Of a stretch of 25,538 nt of DNA, positions 7,884-15,342 are shown one piece after another. The position numbers and the translations under genes were made by a program. Each line of letters begins with the position of its first letter. Position 1 is the first letter of the stretch. The stretch spans positions 1-25,538 of the forward strand of contig CAMFGQ010000004.1 of NCBI GenBank assembly GCA_945950065.1, read 5' to 3'. This stretch comes from an uncultured Clostridia bacterium. Lineage in GTDB: Bacteria; Bacillota; Clostridia; Peptostreptococcales; Acidaminobacteraceae. Below the pieces are notes generated by a model. That model had not been told where the DNA came from. It saw only the letters and a program-made list of their open reading frames with translations, and ran no database searches.

Positions 7884-8675
7884 CTATTTGGAATAAAGCT
7901 GATGAAGTACCCAATTGGCAAATCTAGAGGGTGCAAATTTATAGATCATCAGAAAAGTTCTGTAATCCCACCCTATTCCATAAAGAACCTTCGGGTTCTT
8001 CTTCCTTGAAAGAGCGATAATTCGCGGTATGATTCGCTCTGGTGGTAATCCTGCAAGTTCATCCTTTTCCATCTTTGATACACTTCGATGAATACGACCC
8101 TGGTAGACATCATCACCCTCATGAAGCTTTGTTCTCTTTGTGGTGAAATTTGTCTTGATATCTCCAGGCATAATGCAAAGAACCTTGATGCCAAAGGGGC
8201 GGAGTTCATTAGCCAGTGCCATGGCAAAGCTGTTAATGGCTGCCTTGGATGCACTGTAGATGGATTGGAAGGGGATAGGAATGACCCCTGCAACTGAACT
8301 AATCAAGGTAAGTCTTCCTTTCCTCTTACGAAGAAGGGGAGTAGCGTACTTAGCAACAAGGACAGATCCAATAAAGTTCACATCCATTTGCCTTTTGGCT
8401 TCTACTGCTGTTGTGAATTCCACCGCACCCGAAATACCAAAGCCTGCACAATGATAGACATAGTCAAGACCTGGTAGGGTAGAGAGCTCCCGAAAGACCT
8501 TTTCTAGATCTTCTTCACTTGTTACATCAGCACAGTGGTGATGTATCTTTTCGTGATTGAATTCATAAGGATTCCTACTAATGGTGTGAATCTCAACGTC
8601 TTGGTTCACGAGTGCCTTTACAAAGGCTAAACCAATGCCAGAGGTGGCTCCGGTAATTAAGATGTATTTTTTCAC
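7884..8675 (-). CDS. Short-chain dehydrogenase/reductase (SDR family)
   Basis: The 263-residue protein is a classical SDR. The NAD(P)-binding TGATSGIG motif is at 8-15, the catalytic serine region ISSVAG at 125-130, and the catalytic YSASK (Y140, K144) follows. The usual NNAG motif reads HCAG at 75-78, a tolerated variation. The C-terminal basic and hydrophobic tail is typical of SDRs resembling DltE/YqjQ-type proteins, but the substrate cannot be deduced. The start is GTG at 8675, chosen because GGAGG lies 7 nt upstream and the protein begins at the usual distance from the first strand. It is convergent to the adenosyltransferase and divergent from the J-like protein gene. Confidence 0.9.
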   Translation of the reverse strand: MKKYILITGATSGIGLAFVKALVNQDVEIHTISRNPYEFNHEKIHHHCADVTSEEDLEKVFRELSTLPGLDYVYHCAGFGISGAVEFTTAVEAKRQMDVNFIGSVLVAKYATPLLRKRKGRLTLISSVAGVIPIPFQSIYSASKAAINSFAMALANELRPFGIKVLCIMPGDIKTNFTTKRTKLHEGDDVYQGRIHRSVSKMEKDELAGLPPERIIPRIIALSRKKNPKVLYGIGWDYRTFLMIYKFAPSRFANWVLHQLYSK

Positions 8676-8789
8676 TTTATTTCCTCCAACTTTAGTATAG
8701 CTTCTTTTTCATAAATAGCCATGCTTATTTGTTATACTAAGAGTAGATGAGAGATACTCATGCATCAACTGATCCAGCATTTTTTAAAG

Positions 8790-8862
8790 ACTCCTCCATG
8801 GTCGTAAGCTTCTGAGAGCAGAGCTATCTTCTGAAAAAGAAGAAATGAGCACTGTGCGGAGG
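8790..8862 (+). other. Possible structured leader upstream of the J-like gene
   Basis: The 218-bp gap between the divergent genes holds a potential fold: CCTCC (8793-8797) can pair with GGAGG (8858-8862), enclosing a hairpin at 8807-8825 (loop AGAG) and one at 8828-8842 (loop GAAAA). No coding frame of note exists. It may be a leader with a masked GGAGG or chance pairing; I see no known RNA family. Confidence 0.25.
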
Positions 8863-8893
8863 TTCTAATTGATTTCGACTTAAAGGATTAGCC

Positions 8894-9676
8894 ATGAACA
8901 CTGATCTACGTACTGATGAAAGAATAAAAAAAGAAAAAGGACAGAAGTTAAAAGAAGAGGTTCTAGAACTCCTAGAGTGGATGGACCATCTCTTGCTGCA
9001 ACAAGGCCCTCGGATTGAGAGTGAGTACTGGAGTCTTTTTGGGCCACTAGAGAAAGCACTTCATGAAGCTTATCTTGGCTATCACAGACTTTATCGGAAA
9101 AGGGAGCTCCTTATGACAGCTTTACAGCGAGGAGAAGAGCCCGCCCTAGATGAGATTGAAGAGCAACTGGACATAGAGCTTCGACACTATATGGATGAGC
9201 TAGAAGAACTGGAAAGGATCTATCAAAAGGCACTGCTTCGAGCAAGGTCAGCTTCTCATTTATCCGATGAAGAGAGTGAACGATTAAAGAGACTTTATCG
9301 TGACTTCGTTAAGGCCTATCATCCTGATTTAAAAGGAGAATTGACTGATGCTGAAAAGAACCTTTGGTTACAGGCTCAGTCGGCCTATGAAATGGGAGAC
9401 TTGTCCTCCATGGAAATGCTTCATGTTCTTCTGGATGATATATCTGATGTAAAGGAAGATCTGGTCTATCTTGAAGAAAGACGAGATTACATTAAGGAGA
9501 AGATAAAAGTCATTCTTCTTCAACCGCCCTTAAGCTGGCAAATCTTTTTACAAGGGGAAGAAAAGGAAAAAAGGGTTGCCTATTTAGAGGGGCTTGTAGA
9601 GGCTTATTCTTCAGCAATCAAACAGATTGAAGAGGACATTTCCATCCTTAGTAGAAAAAGAGGGATCCTACATTAG
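8894..9676 (+). CDS. Coiled-coil protein with a J-domain-like HPD motif
   Basis: I do not recognise a characterised homologue. The 260-residue protein is highly charged and mostly helical, with no signal peptide or membrane segment. Residues 131-145 (LKRLYRDFVKAYHPD) look like helix II plus the HPD loop of a DnaJ domain (H143-P144-D145), followed by a helix comparable to J-domain helix III. Helical, coiled-coil-prone segments flank this on both sides (about 15-115 and 180-255). The HPD motif is what stimulates DnaK ATPase in real J proteins, so a specialised DnaK co-chaperone is possible, but the domain lies mid-protein and its first helix is not clear. The ATG follows AAAGGA. It is a single gene between the divergent dehydrogenase and the riboswitch. 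Confidence 0.8.
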   Translation: MNTDLRTDERIKKEKGQKLKEEVLELLEWMDHLLLQQGPRIESEYWSLFGPLEKALHEAYLGYHRLYRKRELLMTALQRGEEPALDEIEEQLDIELRHYMDELEELERIYQKALLRARSASHLSDEESERLKRLYRDFVKAYHPDLKGELTDAEKNLWLQAQSAYEMGDLSSMEMLHVLLDDISDVKEDLVYLEERRDYIKEKIKVILLQPPLSWQIFLQGEEKEKRVAYLEGLVEAYSSAIKQIEEDISILSRKRGILH

Positions 9677-9703
9677 ATTTTTTTATCGAGAAAGGTTCTC
9701 ATC

Positions 9704-9732
9704 TTGCATTTTTTTCCTAGAGCCAGTATACT
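9704..9732 (+). promoter_or_regulatory. Promoter of the cobalamin riboswitch transcript
   Basis: TTGCAT (9704-9709) and TATACT (9727-9732) are separated by exactly 17 bp. Transcription would begin near 9739, about 9 nt before the riboswitch closing helix. Confidence 0.65.
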
Positions 9733-9747
9733 GAATATGATAAAAGA

Positions 9748-9890
9748 CCTAGGTGCTTTTAGAGAATAGGGAATGTGGTGCGAATCCACAGCAGCCCCCG
9801 CTACTGTAAGGAGGACTTTCTCTCATAACCACTGGCATAAGCCGGGAAGGGAGAGATAAGGATGAATCCAAGCCAGGAGACCTGCCTAGG
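9748..9890 (+). ncRNA. Cobalamin (adenosylcobalamin-class) riboswitch aptamer
   Basis: The conserved blocks of the cobalamin riboswitch occur in order: AGGTGC, ATAGGGAA, GGTGCGAATCC, GCAGCCCCCGCTACTGTAA, the CCACTG block, GGGAAGG, and the B12 box GCCAGGAGACCTGCC at 9872-9886. The ends CCTAGG (9748-9753) and CCTAGG (9885-9890) can pair as the closing helix. Such aptamers bind B12 and usually shut off transport or synthesis genes by termination or by hiding a ribosome binding site. No B12 gene lies downstream here. A terminator follows 50 nt later; GACGA at 9898-9902 could pair with TCGTC at 9944-9948 inside the terminator, a candidate antiterminator. Confidence 0.93.
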
Positions 9891-9939
9891 GATTGATGAC
9901 GACTTCGGTGGGAAGTAGAGATTGATTTTTTTACCTTTC

Positions 9940-9963
9940 CCCCTCGTCGAGGGGTTTTCTTTT
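9940..9963 (+). terminator. Terminator of the cobalamin riboswitch
   Basis: CCCCT(C)/(G)AGGGG (9940-9954) forms a short GC-rich hairpin followed by TTTTCTTTT. Its position after the aptamer makes it the likely B12-controlled terminator. Confidence 0.75.
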
Positions 9964-9975
9964 ATCACAAGAAGG

Positions 9976-10107
9976 GTCAGGCTCATTTCTTCCGCTGTAG
10001 GGAGGTTTTCTCCCTCGCCATCTTCCTCCCAGTTTGATGGTCCTGAGCATGACACTTCAGCCCGATAGGATGCATTTCTCCCGATGCAATCTTTCGGGCT
10101 CTTCTTT
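9976..10107 (+). ncRNA. Candidate structured small RNA downstream of the riboswitch
   Basis: The stretch has no plausible gene but folds by eye into a three-way junction. P1 pairs 9976-9985 with 10044-10053 (one G-A mismatch). P2 pairs AGGGAG (9999-10004) with CTCCCT (10010-10015). P3 pairs CCATC (10018-10022) with GATGG (10036-10040) around the loop TTCCTCCCAGTTT. A terminator hairpin follows, whose 8-nt loop is TTCTCCCG. Two exposed loops therefore carry a TCCC motif, as in C-rich seed loops of Gram-positive small RNAs that pair with Shine-Dalgarno sequences. No promoter is visible just upstream, so it may be made by read-through of the riboswitch terminator. It matches no RNA family I recognise; alternatively it is merely a leader. 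Confidence 0.45.
10059..10107 (+). terminator. Terminator of the candidate small RNA
   Basis: AGCCCGA (10059-10065) pairs with TCGGGCT (10094-10100), extended inside by TGCAT/ATGCA (10071-10075 with 10084-10088), with loop TTCTCCCG at 10076-10083. TTCTTTT follows at 10102-10108. Confidence 0.75.
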
Positions 10108-10133
10108 TCATTCGGTGTTTTTCCTGTTATAGT
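10105..10133 (+). promoter_or_regulatory. Probable separate promoter of the yitT-like gene
   Basis: TTTTCA (10105-10110), a 17-bp spacer, then TATAGT (10128-10133) with an extended -10 TG at 10125-10126. It lies directly after the preceding terminator, so the downstream gene need not depend on the riboswitch transcript. Confidence 0.5.
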
Positions 10134-10158
10134 GAGTTAAAACATGAAGGAGGTGACC

Positions 10159-11013
10159 ATGAAAAAAACGATGAAATACATTAAGATCCATCTTGGACTT
10201 TTAATTGTAGCCCTAGGCTTCCATACTTTTATGGTGCCAAGTAATCTAGCTGCAGGTGGCGTATCGGGACTGGCTCTTGTTATCCATTCACTGATTCCCA
10301 GCATCAATGTGGGGATCTTTATGCTGATTATGAATGTGATTCTCTTTATCCTAGGTTTTCTGATTATTGGAAAAGAGTTTGGTGGCTTAACCGTCTACTG
10401 TTCTTTGTTCTTATCAGGAGCCATTGCCGTGTTATCCAAATTCTTTCCTCTTAATGCACCCTTAGTGGATGACTTGCTAATTAATCTGGTCATGGGAACC
10501 CTGATTCAAGGTGTAGGGATGGCACTGGTCTTCTATGAAAATGCCTCCACTGGTGGAACAGATGTCCTAGCAAAGATGATTAATAAATTTACTGGTCTCC
10601 AGATTGGCAAGGGATTACTTTTGGTAGACAGTGTTGTGTGTATGATGGCCATGCATGTATTTGGACTACGCATTGGACTCTATGCCTTACTTGGTGTCTT
10701 GATGGCTGGATTCCTCATCGACAAAGTGATTGCAGGATTTGATGAGCGTATACAAGTCAATGTCTTCTCGGCCAAGAACGACTTAATTCGAGACTTTATT
10801 CTCCATGAGTTAGGAAGAGGATCCACCTATATTCAGGCACTGGGTGCTTATTCCATGGAGCCTAAGGAGCTTCTCAATGCAGTGGTGAGTAAACGAGAGT
10901 TTCTACGACTGAATCGCTTTATCAAGGAAACCGATCCTTTAGCATTTGTGATTGTAGGATTCGTTCATGAGGTCTATGGAGAAGGGTTTAGTTTTGAAAA
11001 AGAAGATTTATAA
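10159..11013 (+). CDS. YitT family membrane protein (DUF2179 C-terminal domain)
   Basis: The 284-residue protein matches the YitT family: an N-terminal membrane part with about five helices (roughly 8-200), including the typical VPSNLAAGGVSG and ENASTGGTDVLAK segments, and a C-terminal cytoplasmic DUF2179 domain (about 200-275) of ferredoxin-like fold. The biochemical function of the family is unknown; transport has been proposed. I chose the ATG at 10159 because AAGGAGGTGACC lies directly before it; an in-frame ATG at 10144 would put the ribosome binding site within the coding region. The end overlaps the following metallopeptidase gene, forming a two-gene operon. Any B12 control from the upstream riboswitch would require read-through of two terminators. 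Confidence 0.9.
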   Translation: MKKTMKYIKIHLGLLIVALGFHTFMVPSNLAAGGVSGLALVIHSLIPSINVGIFMLIMNVILFILGFLIIGKEFGGLTVYCSLFLSGAIAVLSKFFPLNAPLVDDLLINLVMGTLIQGVGMALVFYENASTGGTDVLAKMINKFTGLQIGKGLLLVDSVVCMMAMHVFGLRIGLYALLGVLMAGFLIDKVIAGFDERIQVNVFSAKNDLIRDFILHELGRGSTYIQALGAYSMEPKELLNAVVSKREFLRLNRFIKETDPLAFVIVGFVHEVYGEGFSFEKEDL

Positions 11014-11656
11014 GGGCATAGAGATTACTCTTGAAGCCCGACAAATGAAAAGCCTTCGTCTCGTTTATCAAGATGGGGGCTTTATTCTTCGTTATCCCAA
11101 GGCTTTACCTCTGAGAAGGCTTGATGCTTATTTAGAACAATGGGAGCCCTGGATGAGGGAGATGTTGGTGGAAAAACCTCCACATGATTATGACCATGGA
11201 GATTCTTTTCTGCTTTTTGGTAAGAAAGTAGAATTTGAAAGAAAAGTTGCGAAAAACATTTTTTGCCAATTAAAGGAGAAACTCTACCTTTATTGTCCCG
11301 AGAACACCAGTCTAGAAAAAAGACAAAAAGCCATAGAAAATACCTTCCGTCTACTCCTCCAAGAAAGGGTAGAGAAGATCCTACCAGATGTAGAAAAAGC
11401 AACAGGATTATCCTTTAAAGAGGTCAAGATCAGGAAGATGAAAAACTGGGCAAGATGTCAAGTAAAAGCTGAAACTTTAGGCCTTTCACTGAAGTCCATT
11501 GCCCTTGATGACCAGCTCTTTCATGTCCTTTTACTTCATGAGCTTCTTCATTTAAGAATCCCCAATCATAGCCGAGAATTCTACGAAATGATGGAGATCT
11601 ATCTACCTGGTGCAAGAAAACTCAATCAGCGCATAAGAGTGCATACTGGTTATTAA
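10994..11656 (+). CDS. YgjP-like (DUF45) zinc metallopeptidase
   Basis: The protein has the DUF45/YgjP-like domain. The zinc-binding HELLH sits at about 182-186, with the third ligand His192 in the PNHSREF segment, followed by a P-G-A-R segment near the C terminus as in other members. The family is predicted to be metal-dependent proteases related to the WLM/SprT group; substrates are unknown. The start is uncertain: ATG codons at 10967 and 10976 are in frame, but the best ribosome binding site (AGAAGGG, about 8 nt spacing) serves a TTG at 10994, giving 220 residues. All choices overlap the end of the YitT-like gene, so translation is coupled. No terminator is evident behind it. Confidence 0.87.
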   Translation: MKKKIYKGIEITLEARQMKSLRLVYQDGGFILRYPKALPLRRLDAYLEQWEPWMREMLVEKPPHDYDHGDSFLLFGKKVEFERKVAKNIFCQLKEKLYLYCPENTSLEKRQKAIENTFRLLLQERVEKILPDVEKATGLSFKEVKIRKMKNWARCQVKAETLGLSLKSIALDDQLFHVLLLHELLHLRIPNHSREFYEMMEIYLPGARKLNQRIRVHTGY

Positions 11657-11834
11657 AAGAACAACCTCTTCTTTCGAGATAACAAACTATTGCAAGGCTT
11701 TGAAGAAAAATGTTTATCTAAGCTAAGAATAGATTATTATTTTGAAAGGGGGTTGTATTTTTCTGTCAAACTGATAAGATTTTAACCAGAGGGATTGATT
11801 TTACAAAGGCTACGGCCTAAAACAAGGAGGAATT

Positions 11835-12980
11835 GTGGAATTTGGACTATCAAAAGAGCACGAAATGCTCAAGAAACTCTATGCAGAGTTCGCTGAAAAA
11901 GAAGTCGAACCGATAGCAGCGGAAATTGATGAAGAAGAGCGTTTCCCTAGAGAGACTGTTGACAAAATGGTCGCTATGGAAATGATGGGAATACCCTTTA
12001 GCAAAGAATTTGGTGGAGCTGGTGGAGACAATCTTGCCTATGCAATGGCAGTTGAAGAACTCTCCAGAAAATGCGCAACCACAGGTGTTATTCTTTCTGC
12101 ACATACATCACTGGGTGCTGCTCCCATCGATGCCTACGGTACACAAGAACAAAAAGAAAAGTTTTTAGTTCCCCTAGCAAAGGGAGAGAAACTTGGTGCT
12201 TTTGGTCTTACTGAGCCTAATGCAGGTACAGATGCCGCAGGTCAACAAACAACTGCCGTTCTAGATGAAGAAACAGGCGAATACGTACTTAATGGATCAA
12301 AGATCTTCATCACAAATGCTGGTGAAGCACAAATTTACATCATTATGGCTATGACAGATCAAAGCCAAGGAACAAGAGGAATCTCAGCCTTTATCGTTGA
12401 GTCTGACACTCCTGGTTTTTCTGTTGGTCCACTCGAGAAAAAACTCGGTATCCGTGGTTCTGCAACAGCGGAACTTATTTTTGAAGACTGCCGTATTCCT
12501 AAAGAGAATCTCTTAGGTAAAGAAGGCTTTGGATTTAGAATTGCTATGAACACCCTTGATGGTGGTCGTATTGGTATCGCAGCTCAAGCTTTAGGTATTG
12601 CACAAGGTGCTCTTGATGAGACTGTTCAATACGTAAAAGAGCGTAAGCAATTCGGTCGCGCTATTTCTAAATTCCAAAACACTCAATTTGTTCTAGCTGA
12701 TCTAGAAAACAAAGTTCAAGCTGCTCGTTTACTTGTTTATCGTGCAGCATGGAATAAAGACAATGGACTTCCTTATTCCGTAGCAGCTGCTCATGCTAAA
12801 TTATTTGCTGCTGAGACAGCTATGGAAGTAACAACCAAATGTGTACAACTCTTTGGTGGCTACGGTTACACCAGAGACTACCCAGTAGAGCGTATGATGA
12901 GAGATGCAAAAATCACTGAAATCTATGAAGGTACCAGTGAAGTTCAACGCATGGTCATCAGTGCAGCTCTGTTACGTTAG
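11835..12980 (+). CDS. Acyl-CoA dehydrogenase, short-chain/butyryl-CoA type
   Basis: This 381-residue flavoprotein is a canonical acyl-CoA dehydrogenase. FAD/substrate segments include FGLTEPNAGTD (123-133) and FITNAG (158-163), and the C-terminal catalytic Glu365 lies in IYEGTSEVQR, the position used by short-chain and butyryl-CoA dehydrogenases. It oxidises an acyl-CoA to the 2-enoyl-CoA or, in clostridia, runs in reverse with an electron-bifurcating Etf. The start is GTG at 11835 after AAGGAGG. etfB and etfA follow at once, the arrangement seen with clostridial bcd. The usual thiolase, crotonase and hydroxyacyl-CoA dehydrogenase genes are not adjacent, so the substrate is open. Frequent CGT, GGT and GCT codons suggest strong expression. 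Confidence 0.93.
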   Translation: MEFGLSKEHEMLKKLYAEFAEKEVEPIAAEIDEEERFPRETVDKMVAMEMMGIPFSKEFGGAGGDNLAYAMAVEELSRKCATTGVILSAHTSLGAAPIDAYGTQEQKEKFLVPLAKGEKLGAFGLTEPNAGTDAAGQQTTAVLDEETGEYVLNGSKIFITNAGEAQIYIIMAMTDQSQGTRGISAFIVESDTPGFSVGPLEKKLGIRGSATAELIFEDCRIPKENLLGKEGFGFRIAMNTLDGGRIGIAAQALGIAQGALDETVQYVKERKQFGRAISKFQNTQFVLADLENKVQAARLLVYRAAWNKDNGLPYSVAAAHAKLFAAETAMEVTTKCVQLFGGYGYTRDYPVERMMRDAKITEIYEGTSEVQRMVISAALLR

Positions 12981-12989
12981 GAGGTCATG

Positions 12990-13775
12990 ATGAGAATACT
13001 CGTATGTATTAAACAAGTTCCTGACACCACCGAAGTAAAATTGGATCCTAAAACAGGTACCCTAATTCGTGAAGGTGTTCCAAGTATTATTAACCCTGAT
13101 GACCTAGCAGGTCTAGAAGAAGCTCTCAAAATTAAAGAGCAAAATGATGCAACCATTACTGTTATTACCATGGGACCTCCACAAGCTGCAGAAGCTCTAC
13201 GTGAAGCCTATGCTATGGGTGCTGATGAAGTTATCCTGCTAACAGACCGTGCTTTTGCCGGTGCTGACACATGGGCAACCTCATCTGCATTAGCTGGTGC
13301 CATCCGTACCATGGACTATGATGTGATCATCGCTGGTCGTCAAGCTATTGACGGTGATACAGCTCAGGTTGGTCCTCAAATCGCTGAGCATCTTCAAATT
13401 CCTAGCATCAGCTATGTTGAAGAAATCAGAGAAGTAACCGATGAATCCATGGTTGTGAAGCGTCAATTTGAAGACCGTTTCCAAACCATTCGCGTAAAGT
13501 TCCCTTGCTTGATTACCACACTTGGTGGTATGAATGAACCTCGCTATATGCGCATTTCTCGCGTTTATGACGCATACGAAGATGGCGTTGTACAAACCAT
13601 CACTGCTGGAGATCTAGATGTAGATCCATCTAACCTGGGTCTTAAAGGTTCTCCTACCAGCGTTAAAAAGAGCTTTACCAAAGGTGCTAAAACTGCTGGA
13701 AAAGTCTTTGACGTTGATGAAAAAGAAGGTGCAAGAATCATTCGTGATGCCCTTCTTGAGCGCTTCATAGTTTAG
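12990..13775 (+). CDS. etfB: Electron transfer flavoprotein beta subunit
   Basis: The 261-residue protein is EtfB. It begins with the family-typical MRILVCIKQVPDT and has the AMGADEVILLTDRAFAGADT stretch characteristic of clostridial EtfB, plus the nucleotide-binding AGRQAIDGDTAQVGP region. In clostridia this subunit carries the bifurcating flavin and the NADH site and pairs with EtfA and an acyl-CoA dehydrogenase. Whether this copy bifurcates cannot be decided by reading alone, though the similarity favours it. Two ATGs are adjacent (12987, 12990); AGGAGG, which overlaps the stop codon of the dehydrogenase gene, is 2 and 5 nt from them, so the second is preferred. The gap to etfA is 9 bp. 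Confidence 0.95.
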   Translation: MRILVCIKQVPDTTEVKLDPKTGTLIREGVPSIINPDDLAGLEEALKIKEQNDATITVITMGPPQAAEALREAYAMGADEVILLTDRAFAGADTWATSSALAGAIRTMDYDVIIAGRQAIDGDTAQVGPQIAEHLQIPSISYVEEIREVTDESMVVKRQFEDRFQTIRVKFPCLITTLGGMNEPRYMRISRVYDAYEDGVVQTITAGDLDVDPSNLGLKGSPTSVKKSFTKGAKTAGKVFDVDEKEGARIIRDALLERFIV

Positions 13776-13784
13776 GAGGATTAC

Positions 13785-14798
13785 ATGACAGATTATAAAG
13801 GTGTAATGGTATTTGTAGAGCAAAGAGATGGTCATATTCAAAACGTATCTCTTGAGCTCTTAGGAAAAGCTGGTGAACTAGCAGAAGATCTTGGTGTCGA
13901 TGTCAGTGCCGTCATCGTCGGTAAAGAAGTTTCTAAACTTGCTGATGTCCTAGGTCACTATGGTGCAGACCATGTTTATGCTGTAGAAGACGATCGTCTT
14001 GAAAAATACATGACCGAGCCTTATGTTAAAGGTATTGTAGAAGTTCTAAAAGAAGAAAAACCTGAAATCGTTCTTTTTGGAGCTACCTCAATTGGTCGTG
14101 ACCTTGCTCCACGTGTATCTGCGAGAGTGCATACAGGTCTAACCGCTGACTGTACATCACTTGATATTGATGAAGAGACAAGAAATCTTCTGATGACACG
14201 TCCAGCCTTCGGTGGTAACCTCATGGCTACGATTGTCTGTAAAGAACATCGTCCACAGATGTCCACTGTACGTCCTGGCGTTATGCAAAAGATTGAACCA
14301 GATGAGAGCAGAAAAGCAGAACTAACTGTTCTTCCAGTAGACTTTACAGAAGCTGATTTCAACGTAGAAATTCTTTCTGAAGAAGTTGAACAAAAGAAAA
14401 AGATCAAAATCGAAGATGCAAACATTCTGGTTTCTGCAGGCCGTGGTATCGGTAGCCCAGAAGCTCTACCTATCCTAGAAGAACTAGCTAAAGTGATCGA
14501 AGGAGAGGTCTCTGGATCTCGTGCTACCATCGACTCTGGTTGGTTACCAAAGGATCATCAAGTTGGACAAACTGGTAAAACAGTACGTCCTGGCGTATAC
14601 TTCGCAATGGGTATTTCTGGAGCGATTCAGCATCTTGCGGGAATGGAAGAATCAGACTTTATTATTGCAGTCAATAAAAATGCTGGTGCTCCTATTTTCC
14701 AAACTGCTGATCTGGGTATCGTTGGTGACCTTCACAAGGTTATCCCCGAACTCACAAGACTTCTTGAAATCGAAAAAGAGAAGAAAGCAAATCTTTAA
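13785..14798 (+). CDS. etfA: Electron transfer flavoprotein alpha subunit
   Basis: The 337-residue protein is EtfA. The N-terminal half is the Etf alpha/beta domain (VMVFVEQRDG start, then the FGATSIGRDLAPR segment). The C-terminal FAD domain (about 215-330) has GSRATIDSGWLPKDHQVGQT, the TVRPGVYFAMGISGAIQHL segment and IIAVNKNAGAPIF, the standard FAD-binding signatures. It shuttles electrons between the EtfB flavins and the acyl-CoA dehydrogenase encoded two genes upstream. GGAGG precedes the ATG by 5 nt. A strong terminator follows, so the three genes form one operon. Confidence 0.96.
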   Translation: MTDYKGVMVFVEQRDGHIQNVSLELLGKAGELAEDLGVDVSAVIVGKEVSKLADVLGHYGADHVYAVEDDRLEKYMTEPYVKGIVEVLKEEKPEIVLFGATSIGRDLAPRVSARVHTGLTADCTSLDIDEETRNLLMTRPAFGGNLMATIVCKEHRPQMSTVRPGVMQKIEPDESRKAELTVLPVDFTEADFNVEILSEEVEQKKKIKIEDANILVSAGRGIGSPEALPILEELAKVIEGEVSGSRATIDSGWLPKDHQVGQTGKTVRPGVYFAMGISGAIQHLAGMEESDFIIAVNKNAGAPIFQTADLGIVGDLHKVIPELTRLLEIEKEKKANL

Positions 14799-14806
14799 GA
14801 CACAAG

Positions 14807-14838
14807 AGACCACCGTCATCAGATGGTGGTCTTTTTTT
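14807..14838 (+). terminator. Terminator of the acyl-CoA dehydrogenase/etf operon
   Basis: AGACCACC (14807-14814) pairs with GGTGGTCT (14825-14832), 10-nt loop, followed by seven T. Confidence 0.9.
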
Positions 14839-14887
14839 CGTTCAAGGATCGTCCTTTAGGGTAAAAGGAAGTGCAAGGGAGGATGAT

Positions 14888-15319
14888 ATGTTTAAGGAAA
14901 TTAGAGATCCAAGTCGAATACTTGATCTTTTCACAAAGGAAGGCTTAGAAGTAGGCAATGAACCAGTTAAAAGTAACTTCCTCAAAATCCTCGTCTATGA
15001 AAGAGAAGGGACAGTTCTTGCAGCAGCTGCCCTTGCTAGAAGAGGGGAGAGTTTAGTACTTGATGGGATTGCAGTAGATAGGAGTCTACATGGAAAGGGA
15101 ATAGGAAGAAAGATCCTTGAGGAGCTCTTAGTAGATCTTCCCTTTGATGAAGATCTTTACCTTGTTGCTAAAGAACCAGACTTTTTCCATCGTCTAGGCT
15201 TTTCTTTCATAGAAATGAAAGACCTTCCTCCTATCTTTGGTTGCAACAATTGTGATCGAGAAGGAGTAGAATGTTTTCCTAAGGCCATGGTTCTTCCTAA
15301 AGGAAGCAAGTTAAAGTGA
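14888..15319 (+). CDS. GNAT family N-acetyltransferase
   Basis: The 143-residue protein has the GNAT acetyl-CoA fold. The LHGKGIGRKIL segment is the pyrophosphate-binding loop, preceded by a strand with LVLDGIAVD and followed by the YLVAKEPDFFHRLGF segment typical of motif B. The C terminus carries a cysteine-containing tail (C-x2-C, then EGVECFP), which recurs in a subgroup of small GNATs and may bind metal or be structural. The acceptor substrate is unknown. GGGAGG precedes the start at 14888. It is monocistronic, between two terminators. Confidence 0.88.
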   Translation: MFKEIRDPSRILDLFTKEGLEVGNEPVKSNFLKILVYEREGTVLAAAALARRGESLVLDGIAVDRSLHGKGIGRKILEELLVDLPFDEDLYLVAKEPDFFHRLGFSFIEMKDLPPIFGCNNCDREGVECFPKAMVLPKGSKLK

Positions 15320-15342
15320 ATGGAAGACTAAGATAAAACATT

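Noticed and set aside
8760..8807. 15-residue frame (MHQLIQHFLKTPPWS) upstream of the J-like gene as a leader peptide
   Set aside because: There is only a weak ribosome binding site and no run of one regulatory amino acid.
9801..10055. Open frame on the minus strand across the riboswitch
   Set aside because: It is opposite the conserved aptamer, has no ribosome binding site and its composition follows the RNA structure.
10037..10132. Short plus-strand frame starting at ATG 10037 within the candidate small RNA
   Set aside because: No ribosome binding site precedes it and it runs through the terminator; RNA structure explains the region better.
14021..14530. 169-codon open frame antisense to etfA
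   Set aside because: It is a shadow of the conserved EtfA coding frame and lacks a start signal.
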